This document shows, in pieces, positions 55,014 through 64,000 of a stretch of 64,000 nt of DNA. Under the pieces are notes generated by a model. The model was not told the DNA's origin, made no database searches, and saw nothing but the letters and a program-made list of their open reading frames with translations. This DNA comes from Daphnia pulex. Its lineage: Eukaryota > Arthropoda > Branchiopoda > Diplostraca > Daphniidae. The first letter of the stretch is position 1, and each line of letters begins with the position of its first letter. A program made the translations under genes and the position numbers. Location: positions 2,976,001 to 3,040,000 of the forward strand of contig NC_060024.1 of assembly GCF_021134715.1 (NCBI RefSeq), read 5' to 3'.

Positions 55014-56277
55014 ATGCATTCTGAAAAAGCGTGTATAATACTGCTTTTAGCTGCCTTTACTGTCACTCAAGCGCAAGTCGAAGACACAAGCAATCAGCCG
55101 AAAGATAATGCTCGCATTTTTTTGAGTACTTTCACAGTGATCCTCTCCACAGTCACATCGACTGCTACCACTACATCTGTTACTACTTGCACCACGTCTG
55201 CGGGGACATTGACAACTTGCTCAGCTGGACGTCGTCGCCGTGGTCTCTTGTACGACGAGGAAGAAAACCAAGGTCGTACACGCCGTGGACTTTTCTATAA
55301 TGATGATGATACCGAAACGAAGGACGGTAGCATTTCTTTCTCTGAAAATACAGCTAAAAGGTACGTATTTTATTCACATAGCATAATATGGATAAAATAT
55401 ACATGCAGTGGTACTCAAATACATACCCGCCTTTTAACTATGTATTGCAATTGTCGGTTGTATAGCGAGCGTAAAATCAAAAGACAGGGAAGTTAGATAT
55501 ATTTATTATATATTCTCGTTCATTGCTGGCACCGAACTATTTTACGAACGCTGAATGTGTGAGATAAAAGTTATTTTCGAATAATTGTCTGAATTATTCG
55601 ATCGATAAAATTTCTAAATATGTTTTAATAAAAAGTGATTGATGTCAATGTCACCACTGTGGCAAATATGCCAGCAATTTTACAGAAGACCAAAAGTTTT
55701 GTCTAACATTTTGTGATATTACGTACATCAAAATTTGTCTTCACAGAAAACAAATAAAGTAAGAGGAATAGAATAATTTAAATTATGCGGTAGGAATGAT
55801 ATTTACCTATGTGGAAAAGAAAAAAATATTATACAGTTTTTCCCCTGCCATAGGCTGATACCCAGAACAACAGTTTTAGTAATACAAAAAACGAGTTTTT
55901 CTGCACAAGGTATAGGAAGTGTTCACGACTGTAGTAGGCCTACGTTTGAACATATACGGCCTATTATTGCTGTTCTGTATGTCTGGCAAGTTCATGAACA
56001 AATTGTGTTTCTATATTTGCAAATTTAAAGATCTGTCGAACTCACGGAAGCTGCTGCCAAATCCGAAACTACTTTTGAAAAAACAAATTCAATCCCCCTA
56101 ACCATTCAATCAGGATTTAGTTTACCAGAGGGATTCCCCGCAGGCGCTCCTCGGTTCAAACTGGCCTATGGCACGACAACATTGACAACTACATCAACTT
56201 CTCTCTCAACCCGTTCTTTGACGGCTACTTGTGCCAGCACCACAAACTATTCCACTTGCTCCAACGCTGGTAAATAG
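55014..56277 (+). CDS. Small secreted Thr/Cys-rich protein with tandem polybasic sites (copy C, two exons)
   Basis: Exon 1 55014-55360 (347 nt) and exon 2 56031-56277 (247 nt); 670-bp intron, GTACGT...TTTAAAG, phase 2; 197 residues. Signal peptide MHSEKACIILLLAAFTVTQA, then QVEDTSNQPKDNARIF, a Thr/Val-rich stretch, SVTTC...LTTC, RRRRG-LLYDEEENQ, RTRRG-LFYNDDD. Exon 2: TFEKTNSIPLTIQSGF, a Thr-rich run with TATC...STC and terminal NAGK. Exon lengths equal those of copy A exactly. The intron, promoter and at least 130 bp of 3' flank also align with copy A, so the whole locus was duplicated in inverted orientation. The second exon differs from copy A by 12 silent and 2 replacement codons, indicating purifying selection. 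Confidence 0.85.
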
Positions 56278-56896
56278 GATCTATCCAACCCAAACACTAC
56301 AGATTATATAAATTTACTCGAATGAGGGCATTAGACCACCCACACATGAAAAAATAGGTGTTTCAACAGTGCCGCGAATCACTAAACAATAATAATAAAA
56401 ACAAAAGAAAAATTTCGTGTTAACATGGCTGTTTTTGAATAATTTTCTTTGTCTTATGTCAAAACTTTAAATACACACTTATGCAGTAAAACTGAGCGAG
56501 TAAAACTAACGACATAATTTAGCTGCACAACTCATCTAACCTCTATAGTTAAGTGAAACATGATCGTATTGGAACACCACTGTCTAAGATTTACTGTCTA
56601 TAGAGACAGTAGGCACCAGCAAAAGTATTAGAAAATGTTTGAATACCAATAAGCCGCCGTGTAGCTGTATCGCTGATTTGCGAGGTAAGTACTGGGGCTA
56701 GATTTAAAACAAAATTTTGACAAATAGGTTGATAATGTATTCGTTAAAAAAATCACAACTGTAGGGGAGACCGGGGCTGTATGGGAAATTTTTTTCTTTA
56801 CGCTGCAATTAAAAAAAAAATTATAATTATGAAAAAATAAAGTATATGGGTGATTTCCTGGCATTTATTTACATTTGATAATTTTTTTAATTTTTT
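56278..56896. other. Non-coding spacer
   Basis: 56278-56410 still aligns with the flank of copy A (CCCACACATGAAAAA and the A-rich AATAATAATAAAAACAAAAG). The rest has no gene. LINE sequence begins at about 56897. Confidence 0.6.
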
Positions 56897-58813
56897 TTGT
56901 TGAATCTCTGTGAAGGCGACTATCTCTGTTCTACTATTGCCGACTGCTCTGGCGACCAGAAGAAACTATACAAGATTGTTGACTCATGGCTTGGTCGTTC
57001 TAAAGAGCGATCACTCCCGACACATCAGTCTTCAGCTAATTTGGCCAACGCCTTTTCTTCCTTTTACAGCGACAAGGTAGACGCAATTAAGGATGAACTT
57101 ATTGGTTCTAGAGCTAGGATTGATCCAACCAGTGTCATTGGCTCGGTCCACTTTTTGGACACTCGAACAGACTCTGATCTGCTCACTGAGTTCTCCATCG
57201 TCAGTATCGAGGAAGTCCATCGTGTGATCGTTGTCTCCCCCACAAAATCCTGCGGATTGGATCCTATTCCCACTGGTATCCTTAAGAAGGTGGCGCCACT
57301 GCTCGTTCCAGCGATCACTTCCATAGTCAACCTATCTTTCCAGACCGGCGTTTTCCCTCAGAACTTCAAGCACGGTCTCATTACGCCTCTTCTTAAGAAG
57401 CCAGCACTCGATAAAGAAGTTTTCTCCAATTATCGACCAGTAACTAATCTCTCGTTCTTGTCTAAAGTTCTTGAGCGACTAGCAGCCCACCAGCTTGATG
57501 CTCATCTGGCCAGCCATGAGATCCTTTCACCGACTCAGTATGCCTATCGCCCTAATCACTCGACCGAGACCGCGCTACTGGCACTTCAGAATGACTTACT
57601 TCAAGCTGCTAGTCAGGGACATGGCTGTGTCGTTCTCCTTCTCGATCTGACCGCCGCTTTTGACACGATCGATCATGAAATTCTTCTTGATCGAATCTCT
57701 TCCCACTGTGGCATCGATGGAAAGCCTCTTGCCTGGATCGCTTCATATCTAAGAAACCGGACTCAATCGGTGATCGTGGATGGTGCTGAATCGGACCCGG
57801 TTCAAGTAAAGTATGGAGTCCCCCAAGGATCTGTCCTTGGTCCTAAACTCTATACCATTTATGTGAACTGTTTACGGCTGGTGGCTGAGCGGTACGGCAT
57901 CAGCATCGAGCAGTACTCCGACGATACAGCCATCTACCTCGAGTTCGGTTTTTCACGTGACTGTCTCGACCAATTCGACGCCCATAGGATCTTGTCTGAG
58001 TGCGCCGGCGACTTAATCGACTGGTTCTCATTTAACTGGGTCAAGTTGAATCCCTCAAAAAGTGAGGTTCTTTACTTTGCCCCCTCCGAGCTGGCTGGAA
58101 AATTAGCTCCACTGCCATTTCGTGTTGGTGACAACCTTGTCACACCTACTACATCAGCGAAAGTTCTTGGTGTTCACCTAAGCTCTGATCTGACGATGGA
58201 CCGTCAAATTTCGGCCATATCAAGAGCCGCAAATTTTAATTTATATCGGCTCGGCAAAATAAGAAGTCATCTGACAACGGAAGCCACGAAGATTCTTGTG
58301 CACTCGCTTGTCATATCACATCTTGACTACGCCAACTCCTTAATGGCTGGACTTTCAAAGGAGAAATTAAGACCTCTTCAATCGGTGCAGGACTCAGCCG
58401 CCCGCCTAATTCACCGAGGCGTTTTTTCCACTGAAGAGTCAAGATTTCGACTGCACTGGCTCCCTATCCACTACAGGATTCTCTTTAAGGTCCTACTTCT
58501 TGTCTTCGACTGTCTGCAAGGAACTGCACCAGTCTACCTACAAGAATGCGTTGCTCTCCACGTACCCGGCCGTGCAGGTTTACGCGCGGATGCGAGGAGT
58601 CTTCGTGTGGTGGCCTCCACTAGAACTCGGGGGAAGAAGAACGCTCCACCAAAGCCAGCCTACCAAAAGCGGTCGTTTACCTCTTATGCACCGCACTACT
58701 GGAACGAACTTCCACCAGCTATCCGGTCAACTTCTAGTCGCCAAGATTTCAAGAAACTCCTTAAGACACACTTTTTTACCTTGTCATACCCCTTTTTAAC
58801 TGCCCGTCACTAA
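56897..58813 (+). CDS. LINE ORF2 reverse transcriptase (N-terminus missing)
   Basis: 638 codons, no stops. Blocks: KKLYKIVDSWLG, SCGLDPIPTGILKKV, NYRPVTNLSFLSKVLERLAA, QYAYRPNHSTETALLAL, LLLDLTAAFDTIDHEILLDR, YGVPQGSVLGPKLYTIYVN, catalytic QYSDDTAIYLE (Tyr-Ser-Asp-Asp rather than Phe/Tyr-Ala-Asp-Asp), LDYANSLMAGL, LQSVQDSAARLI, LHWLPIHYRI and a final LLKTHFF. The Ser in the catalytic box and the loop sequences separate it from the 11651 and 59371 LINEs, so it is a different L2-like family. The endonuclease was lost by 5' truncation. Confidence 0.88.
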   Translation: MLNLCEGDYLCSTIADCSGDQKKLYKIVDSWLGRSKERSLPTHQSSANLANAFSSFYSDKVDAIKDELIGSRARIDPTSVIGSVHFLDTRTDSDLLTEFSIVSIEEVHRVIVVSPTKSCGLDPIPTGILKKVAPLLVPAITSIVNLSFQTGVFPQNFKHGLITPLLKKPALDKEVFSNYRPVTNLSFLSKVLERLAAHQLDAHLASHEILSPTQYAYRPNHSTETALLALQNDLLQAASQGHGCVVLLLDLTAAFDTIDHEILLDRISSHCGIDGKPLAWIASYLRNRTQSVIVDGAESDPVQVKYGVPQGSVLGPKLYTIYVNCLRLVAERYGISIEQYSDDTAIYLEFGFSRDCLDQFDAHRILSECAGDLIDWFSFNWVKLNPSKSEVLYFAPSELAGKLAPLPFRVGDNLVTPTTSAKVLGVHLSSDLTMDRQISAISRAANFNLYRLGKIRSHLTTEATKILVHSLVISHLDYANSLMAGLSKEKLRPLQSVQDSAARLIHRGVFSTEESRFRLHWLPIHYRILFKVLLLVFDCLQGTAPVYLQECVALHVPGRAGLRADARSLRVVASTRTRGKKNAPPKPAYQKRSFTSYAPHYWNELPPAIRSTSSRQDFKKLLKTHFFTLSYPFLTARH

Positions 58814-58925
58814 AGCACAGCTCACTTTTAAACCGTCATTTGAACGTATTGTTATTATATGAGAAAGTGCGGTATATAGATTTTAATATACATACATATA
58901 CATACATATTCAATTATAAGATAAG
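56897..58925 (+). mobile_element. 5'-truncated L2-type LINE
   Basis: Begins inside ORF2 without an endonuclease. The 3' end has GTGCGGTATATAGATTTTAATATA and a (TACATA)n-like tail near 58890-58915, a diverged form of the GCGCTATATAAAT end. Confidence 0.8.
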
Positions 58926-59323
58926 TGAGTGTTCCTGAATGCTATGTACCGGGTTAGACTTAGTTCCTTAATCTTTGACAAAACTTTCTCGTAGCCCTCT
59001 CGAACAAAGATGTGGTTAGGAGATAAAAAATTGGAGTCGATTATTACGTTCTATAACTCGCGAAATGTTTTGAACATCGTGACAGTTGCATAATGTTGAG
59101 ATTAAATAAACAAGTACACAGAAAGTTAGTCTCATTAATCCAATACTGTATTGTAACCTGGGAGGTTTTCACTGCTGGGACATATAGCAAGCAATACAGT
59201 GCAATAATTCACACAAGATAATTTCTTACAATTATTTTACAAGCAATAGACTTTACCTCTTTACCAGATGACAGTTGAACACAGAGAACCCGAACAGCAG
59301 ACGAATGAAAGTCAACGAAGACT

Positions 59324-59370
59324 GACATGAGATACTAAACAGCATCTCCGTCGGCGCGGTTGTTTATTTG
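59324..59370. repeat. Target-site duplication of the LINE (copy at its 3' end)
   Basis: 47 bp matching 62128-62174 at 44 positions (core CTAAACAGCATCTCCGTCGG). The two copies bracket the LINE exactly, including its A/T-rich 3' tail on this side. Confidence 0.75.
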
Positions 59371-62127
59371 ACATATATAATATAATATAATATATTCGAT
59401 TTATATAGCGCCCTTTACATAAAATGATCAAAGGCGCTTGGAAGTCATGGGTAATACATATTAACTTGGCTGGTTGTACAGACGAAACAAGTGGGTCTTT
59501 AATTCAGCACAGAAAGTATTTAGATCAGAAGAGAGCTTAAGGGAAAGGGGTAATGGGTTCCAAACTGAGGGAGCAGCAGACATAAAGCTTCTACGACCAT
59601 ATCGATTACATTTCACCTTTGGTACACACAAGTCATTAGAGTGGGAGCTACGCAGAGCTCGGGCAGGGACGTACCTCGTGACCAAATCACGAAGGTAACT
59701 GGGGGCACATCCATTAATACATCGGTAGACAAGGACAGCGATCTTATATTGGATACGGGCACGAACAGGAAGCCAGTGCAGCGATTTCAATAGAGCTTTG
59801 GACGATGCGAATCGGTTGGCACCAGTAACAAGTCTTGCGGCTGCATTCTGAACCCTTTGTAGTCTATCAAGGAGATGCTCGGGGAGACCGTAGTACAAGG
59901 AATTTGCGTAATCGAGATGTGGAGAAACGAGCGCACACACAAGACTATTGCAAGTTGGAAGATCCAGAAACTTTCTTATCCGACTGATGCGATGAATCTG
60001 GTAGAAAGCTTTTTTGCAAACACTGCGAATCTGGGCTTCAAGAGAAAGATGCGAGTCGATTACCACCCCAAGGTTCTTAACACATGAAGAAGGAATGATG
60101 ACATCAGCTCCGATTGCCAGCGAAAGTGTAGCCGGTGGGTGTTTAGTTCCATCAGCAGAGACAATGAGGGCGTCCAACTTGCCAACATTATTTTGCAATT
60201 TGTTTTGTTGCATCCAAGATCCAGCGCCTGCAACACAGTCAGCCATCCGTTGAAAGGCGGTACTCTGCGAAGATCCATCGTCCTTGGTGCTGAATCTAGT
60301 ATAGGCCTGGGTGTCATCAGCAAAGAAGTGAAACGAGACACCATAGTCGTTCATAACACCAAAGAGCGGAGTGGTATAGAGGATGAAAAGTACTGGGCCG
60401 AGCACGGATCCTTGCGGAACGCCATACACAAGAGGAGTTGGTTCAGAAGTAACACCATTAATCCGCACTGACTGTCGACGGCCCGATAGATACGAGCGAA
60501 GCCAACTAAGTGCCTTGCCAGTCAATCCAAAATTGGACTCCAGGCGAGAGAGAAGGATCGAATGATCTACAGTATCAAATGCCGCACTAAGATCAAGGAG
60601 AGCAAGCACAGCACAGTCACCACTGTTTATATACATTAATAGGTCATTAATATTTAATAGGTCATCGGTCATCTTGTTCCTCAGAAACGAAGATTTGGCA
60701 GTAGAGATGAGACCAGTAAGGGAACGCCTATGATGGAGCAAAATTTCCTTGTCAACAGTCAATCCACGTCGCCGCCAGATACGTTCGAACTTTCGGCATC
60801 GTCTTCTCATAGCCGCAATGTCACTGGAGAACCATTGATTTTCAGGACGAATGACGAATGACCTTATTTTTGTTGGAGCATGCGAGTTGATAACACCGGC
60901 CACACCAATGTTGTATTGCTCGATCAAACCTTCCATAGTAGAAGAAGGCTCGGCAATCATTGGTATCAGCTTAAGGTCATCCGTCAGTTGATCGACATCG
61001 ATAGACGATAACGATCTGAAGGAGACCACCTTTCTAGGTAGGGGTGGTCGGTGTGCACGAAGGACTGATATTACAGCAAAATGGTCACTGATTAGCTCTG
61101 AAACGAAGGCATCGCTCACCAAGTTATCGGATTTTCTCGACAGTACCAGATCAAGGGTGTGGCCATGGACGTGTGTGGCTTCTTTGACATGCTGACATAA
61201 GCCGAATGAATCGACCATATCACGAAATCTTCTTGCTGACCCGTCCTCAGCTAGGTCGACATGGAGGTTGAAGTCACCGACAACAAGGAGTTTACCCGGC
61301 ATGTCGATCACAAGATCGAGAAGGTGGGAGAACTCCGTAAGAAATGTCGGAATACAACTCCTTGGAGGCCGGTAGACGACAAAGAGACGGATTGAGACGG
61401 AGTTGACGACGAAAGATAGAGACAGCCACTCAAATGTAGTAGCGGAGATGGTTAGATCCAATGGAGGAGGGTCAACCCGAATCGTGTTCCGATAAAGAAT
61501 CGCAACACCACCGCCTTTGCTGCCACAGCGAGGAACGTGCACCGCAGAATAGCCATCCGGGCAGAATGCCCGAAGGTCATCTGAACCATGATCGATAGTA
61601 AACCAGGTTTCAGTGATTGCGAGAACGCTGATGGATGTCGAATGAAGGAAATAATGTATCTCCGCCGCACGCTTGTTGACAGATCTTGCATTAATAAGGC
61701 CAAGGGAGACAAACTTCTTCAATGATCTTGCTCTCTTTGCACTCTTCCCGCCCCTAGAGCCGCGATTTGTACGCAACGCGGCGATGCCGAGATCACTGAT
61801 TTCGCGGTAGGAATGAGCGGGTAGCTTCGGGCAACAGTGGGGGGCGGGCCTGCAATTAAAGAGCTCACAACGAGACAGTGCCTCCGGCATAATATGGATG
61901 ATGACAATGAGATGACAGATGAGATCACAAAATAAACTAAACCGATCTGAAGACACAGAGCAATAAAATGCACAACTGGTCACGCAATATGGAACACAAG
62001 ATACTTGGAAAGGGGAAGTACTGAAAAATAACGCACTTAGACAGGTCTGTACCACCAAAAAGGCGATTAATGTAGGACAACACCCAGACAGGTGCAGCCA
62101 CTAGGGCGCGACCAGACGACGTGAGAC
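59371..62127 (-). mobile_element. L2-type LINE with intact 5' region and internal RT deletion
   Basis: Minus strand, 5' end at 62127, 3' end at 59371. The 3' end reads GGGCGCTATATAAATCGAAT followed by (ATATT)n, the classic L2/CR1 terminus. It has a short 5' UTR, endonuclease and RT, but about 200 residues of RT are missing. Bounded by 47-bp target duplications inside a copia LTR. Confidence 0.85.
59461..62058 (-). CDS. LINE ORF2: endonuclease fused in frame to a partial reverse transcriptase
   Basis: 865 codons from 62058; a later ATG (MPEALSRCELF, about 61890) is an equally likely start. An AP-type endonuclease is complete: LGLINARSVNKRAAE, VLAITETWF, GSKGGGVAILY, FVVYRPPRS, LLVVGDFNLHVD, THVHGHTLDLVLSR, ISDHFAV. 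It is followed by the linker to FLRNKMTDD, and then jumps straight to INSGDCAVLALLDLSAAFDTVDHS. The RT blocks with L-D-P-x-P, N-Y-R-P-V-S-N and the QSAYR...TETALL region are absent. The remaining RT has YGVPQGSVLGPVLFILYT, catalytic HFFADDTQ, and the L2 C-terminus (LQRVQNAAARLVTGANR, LHWLPVRARI, LKTHLFRL). The junction (60634-60666) has a repeated AATAGGTCAT. The frame is intact across it, but polymerase activity is not expected. Confidence 0.85.
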   Translation of the reverse strand: MVVQTCLSALFFSTSPFQVSCVPYCVTSCAFYCSVSSDRFSLFCDLICHLIVIIHIMPEALSRCELFNCRPAPHCCPKLPAHSYREISDLGIAALRTNRGSRGGKSAKRARSLKKFVSLGLINARSVNKRAAEIHYFLHSTSISVLAITETWFTIDHGSDDLRAFCPDGYSAVHVPRCGSKGGGVAILYRNTIRVDPPPLDLTISATTFEWLSLSFVVNSVSIRLFVVYRPPRSCIPTFLTEFSHLLDLVIDMPGKLLVVGDFNLHVDLAEDGSARRFRDMVDSFGLCQHVKEATHVHGHTLDLVLSRKSDNLVSDAFVSELISDHFAVISVLRAHRPPLPRKVVSFRSLSSIDVDQLTDDLKLIPMIAEPSSTMEGLIEQYNIGVAGVINSHAPTKIRSFVIRPENQWFSSDIAAMRRRCRKFERIWRRRGLTVDKEILLHHRRSLTGLISTAKSSFLRNKMTDDLLNINDLLMYINSGDCAVLALLDLSAAFDTVDHSILLSRLESNFGLTGKALSWLRSYLSGRRQSVRINGVTSEPTPLVYGVPQGSVLGPVLFILYTTPLFGVMNDYGVSFHFFADDTQAYTRFSTKDDGSSQSTAFQRMADCVAGAGSWMQQNKLQNNVGKLDALIVSADGTKHPPATLSLAIGADVIIPSSCVKNLGVVIDSHLSLEAQIRSVCKKAFYQIHRISRIRKFLDLPTCNSLVCALVSPHLDYANSLYYGLPEHLLDRLQRVQNAAARLVTGANRFASSKALLKSLHWLPVRARIQYKIAVLVYRCINGCAPSYLRDLVTRYVPARALRSSHSNDLCVPKVKCNRYGRRSFMSAAPSVWNPLPLSLKLSSDLNTFCAELKTHLFRLYNQPS

Positions 62128-62174
62128 GACATGAGATGCTAAACAGCATCTCCGTCGGCGCGAATGTTTATTTG
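62128..62174. repeat. Target-site duplication of the LINE (copy at its 5' end)
   Basis: Partner of 59324-59370; three mismatches. It lies between the first 30 bp of the copia LTR and the LINE 5' end. Confidence 0.75.
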
Positions 62175-62289
62175 GTTTGATTTATAGAAAATAAAACTCA
62201 ACACTCTCCCTCAAACCAATAACCCTCATTCATCAAAAGAAATTAACAAACATAACATTACACAAAACATAAACATGGACATAAGATTT

Positions 62290-63912
62290 TTAGTCAGATC
62301 TTTTTCCAACACCAATTTTTTTTCGCATGGTTATAAATTTTGGACTTGGAAGTGCTTTAGTAAAAATATCTGCCAGTTGATCATTAGTAGAAATGTACTT
62401 GACTTCAATTTTTCCTTCTGCAACTTGTTGCCGAATATAGTGGTATCAAACCAGCACGTGCTTTGTTCTCTAGTGAAATTCAGCATTGTACGCCAGCCGA
62501 ACGGCGCTTTCGTTATCACAAAACATTGGGACCTTTTGTTGATCCGTTCCAGAGAAATCTTGGAGAAGGCAGCTGAGCCATACAGCAGTCTTCGTAGCCT
62601 CGCATGCAGCAATGTATTCAGCTTCGGTCGTGGACAAAGCCGTGCAGGTTTGCTTCTTACTTGACCACGATACCGGACCTCCGTGGAAGAAGAAAATACT
62701 TCCAGATGTTGATCGATAATCGTTTTTGTCGCCGGCGAAATCAGCATCGGTGTAACCAATTAGTCCCGTCCGCTCTCCACCAAGCCAGATGCCAAAATCC
62801 ATAGTTCCGTTTAAATAAGCAAATATTTGAGTAACGGCATTCCAATGAGATTCGTTGGGGTTTTGACAATATTTGGATACTTGGCCTACTGCGTAGGAAA
62901 TGTCCGGACGGGTCATCAGAGCAAGGTATAGAAGAGCACCAACCGCTTCTCTGTAGGGGTAAGGTGAAGTGGTCTTCTCTCCCTCGCTCTTCGGAGACTT
63001 GTTCGCAATAAGACGGATTGATGGATCTGCCGGAATAGATTTTGGGGCTAGATTAGACATTCCGAATCGGCTAGACAGTTTTTCAATCATGTGGGACTGG
63101 GATACAAAGATTCTCTTATTTGGTCGATTTCGCAAAATATTGAGACCAATGTAGCGAGTGGGTGGAACAGTGTGCATTATAAATTCAGCGCCAAGATGTG
63201 TCCCGATGTCAACGAGGACGCTCCTCTTGCTGCTTGCTGCAATGCCGTCGTCCACGTGAGCAATTACGATAGTCGTTTCATCTGAAGTACGTCGAATATA
63301 GATGCATCGATCAGCCGCACAGTTTTTAAGTCCAAATTTGATCAAAACTTCGTCGAACCTGTGGTGCCACAATCGGGGAGCTTGTTTGAGTCCGTAGAGA
63401 GATTTGACGAGTAAACATACGTGATCCTCTTTTCCCGGAACAACAAATCCTTCGGGTTGTTTCATGTAGATAGGCTTGTCGAGTTTTGCATACAAAAAGG
63501 CAGTCTTGATGTCAAACTGCATGATTTCAAGATCAAGGGATGCTATTTCAGCAAATGCGGCTTTGACGGCTTCTTGATGTGGAACCGGAGCAAAAACTTC
63601 ATCGTAGTCAACGCCATATTTCTGTCTCGAACCGATAGCATCAAGTCTTCCTTTGTAGCGTTCTGGAATACTGTCGTAAGCTGGTTTAACTTTCCCAATC
63701 CACTAGCAATTGATTGAGGTACTGCCGGGAGGAAGAGGAACAATTTCCCAAGTCTTGTTTGCAATCAACGAATCATATTCTTCTTTAAATGCCGCCATCC
63801 ATTTGTCTACATGTTCAGATTCAAGAGCTTCCTTGTAGCTCTGTGGTTCAAAAGACTCGTTGAACAAAGCAGTGGCATGCTTAATTTTGAAATGATCTAG
63901 ATAAAATGTCAT
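62290..63912 (-). pseudogene. pol: Copia Pol (RT and RNase H) with three in-frame stops
   Basis: One reading frame throughout, minus strand. FEPQSYKEALESEHVDKWMAA and NKTWEIVPLPPGS lead to a TAG (63705-63703); then RLDAIGSRQKYGVDYDEVFAPV, MQFDIKTAFLYAKLD, SLYGLKQAPRLW, catalytic AHVDDG, YIGLNILRNR, GALLYLALMTRPDISYAVGQVS and RNase H IGYTDADFAGD, STTEAEYIAACEA, FCDNESAVRLAYNAEFH. A TAG (62472-62470) and a TGA (62448-62446) interrupt the end (RTKHVLV, YHYIRQQV, DQLADIFTKALPSPKF), and the natural stop is at 62292-62290. No frameshifts in 1.6 kb, so decay is by point mutation only. Upstream of 63912 the frame closes, and a splice junction or break may lie at 63912-64000. Confidence 0.82.
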
Positions 63913-64000
63913 AAATTACAGATTAGTTCACTTTCCTACAGATATTTAGTTTGACGTTCAATTTACCGATTAGTGTCGTCAACCCGAGTGATCGTCGGAA

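Larger units (their letters stand above)
59094..62203 (-). repeat. 3' LTR of the copia relic, interrupted by a LINE
   Basis: Termini TGTTGAG (62203) and CTCAACA (59094) form the short inverted ends of a copia LTR. The LTR-derived pieces are 62203-62128 and 59370-59094, sharing a 47-bp duplication at the insertion point; without the LINE and one duplicate the LTR would be about 306 bp. Confidence 0.75.
59094..64000 (-). mobile_element. Copia-type retrotransposon relic, 3' part, with split 3' LTR
   Basis: On the minus strand: pol from beyond the right edge to 62290, a GAGGGAGAG polypurine tract (62212-62204), then a 3' LTR opening TGTTGAG at 62203. The LTR's matching end CTCAACA is at 59100-59094, because a 2.76-kb LINE has landed inside it. 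The 5' portion is outside the window. Confidence 0.8.

Noticed and set aside
1-64000. CRISPR arrays, operons, phage or plasmid features
   Set aside because: No regularly spaced repeats, no ribosome-binding-site organised gene strings; spliceosomal introns and retrotransposons show a eukaryotic genome.

Overview
The window is eukaryotic, AT-rich and dominated by transposable elements. Coding segments are interrupted by short GT-AG introns. The mix of elements (L2-type LINEs, copia, Ty3/gypsy and BEL/Pao LTR elements, hAT, PIF/Harbinger-like and foldback DNA elements) and the small secreted-protein family resemble an arthropod, most likely a cladoceran crustacean such as Daphnia. That assignment is inference from recalled family features; no species marker is present. 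I see no housekeeping gene, no intact tRNA or rRNA gene, and nothing prokaryotic (no operons or CRISPR).

The only sequence that behaves like host genes under selection is a family of three two-exon genes for small secreted proteins: copy A (4992-6285, minus), copy B (44366-45054, minus) and copy C (55014-56277, plus). All share a signal peptide, a Thr-rich Cys module, tandem polybasic (furin-like) sites followed by a Gly-Leu-(Leu/Phe)-Tyr-Asp acidic segment, one phase-2 intron, and a second exon ending in another Thr/Cys module and Asn-Ala-Gly-Lys. A TATA box lies 80-110 bp upstream of each start. A and C are an inverted duplication about 50 kb apart. Their second exons differ at 12 silent but only 2 amino-acid-changing codons, so both look functional. 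I do not recognise the family; it is the best candidate here for an undescribed system.

Layout. 0-5 kb: AT-rich, no supported gene. 5-6.4 kb: gene A. 8.4-9.5 kb: small PIF/Harbinger-like element with TAA duplications carrying a broken MADF-domain gene. 11.6-13.6 kb: 5'-truncated L2-type LINE. 14.3-19.6 kb: BEL/Pao gag (898 codons, minus) with a repeat-rich leader. 20.7-24.9 kb: two adjacent palindromic elements. 24.9-32 kb: copia relic (minus) abutting a Ty3/gypsy relic with 145-bp LTRs. 32.3-35.6 kb: BEL/Pao gag-pol relic interrupted by an 836-bp hAT element with a perfect 8-bp target duplication. 38.27-43.34 kb: a very young copia element with identical 257-bp LTRs, a perfect 5-bp target duplication, a primer-binding site matching the anticodon arm of initiator tRNA-Met, and two apparent spliceosomal introns in gag, but two in-frame stops in pol. 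43.5-45.2 kb: SINE-like repeat and gene B. 47.2-49.8 kb: degraded multi-exon gene and a TNP2-like transposase relic. 52-54.3 kb: tRNA-derived repeats and a 1-kb element with inverted ends. 54.9-56.3 kb: gene C. 56.9-58.9 kb: another L2-type LINE. 59.1-64 kb: a copia relic (minus, runs off the right edge) whose 3' LTR is split by an L2-type LINE carrying an in-frame deletion in its reverse transcriptase.

The mobile genes work only within their own elements. The nesting order gives relative ages: the BEL/Pao relic is older than its hAT insertion, the right-end copia is older than its LINE, and the 38-43 kb copia is among the youngest.
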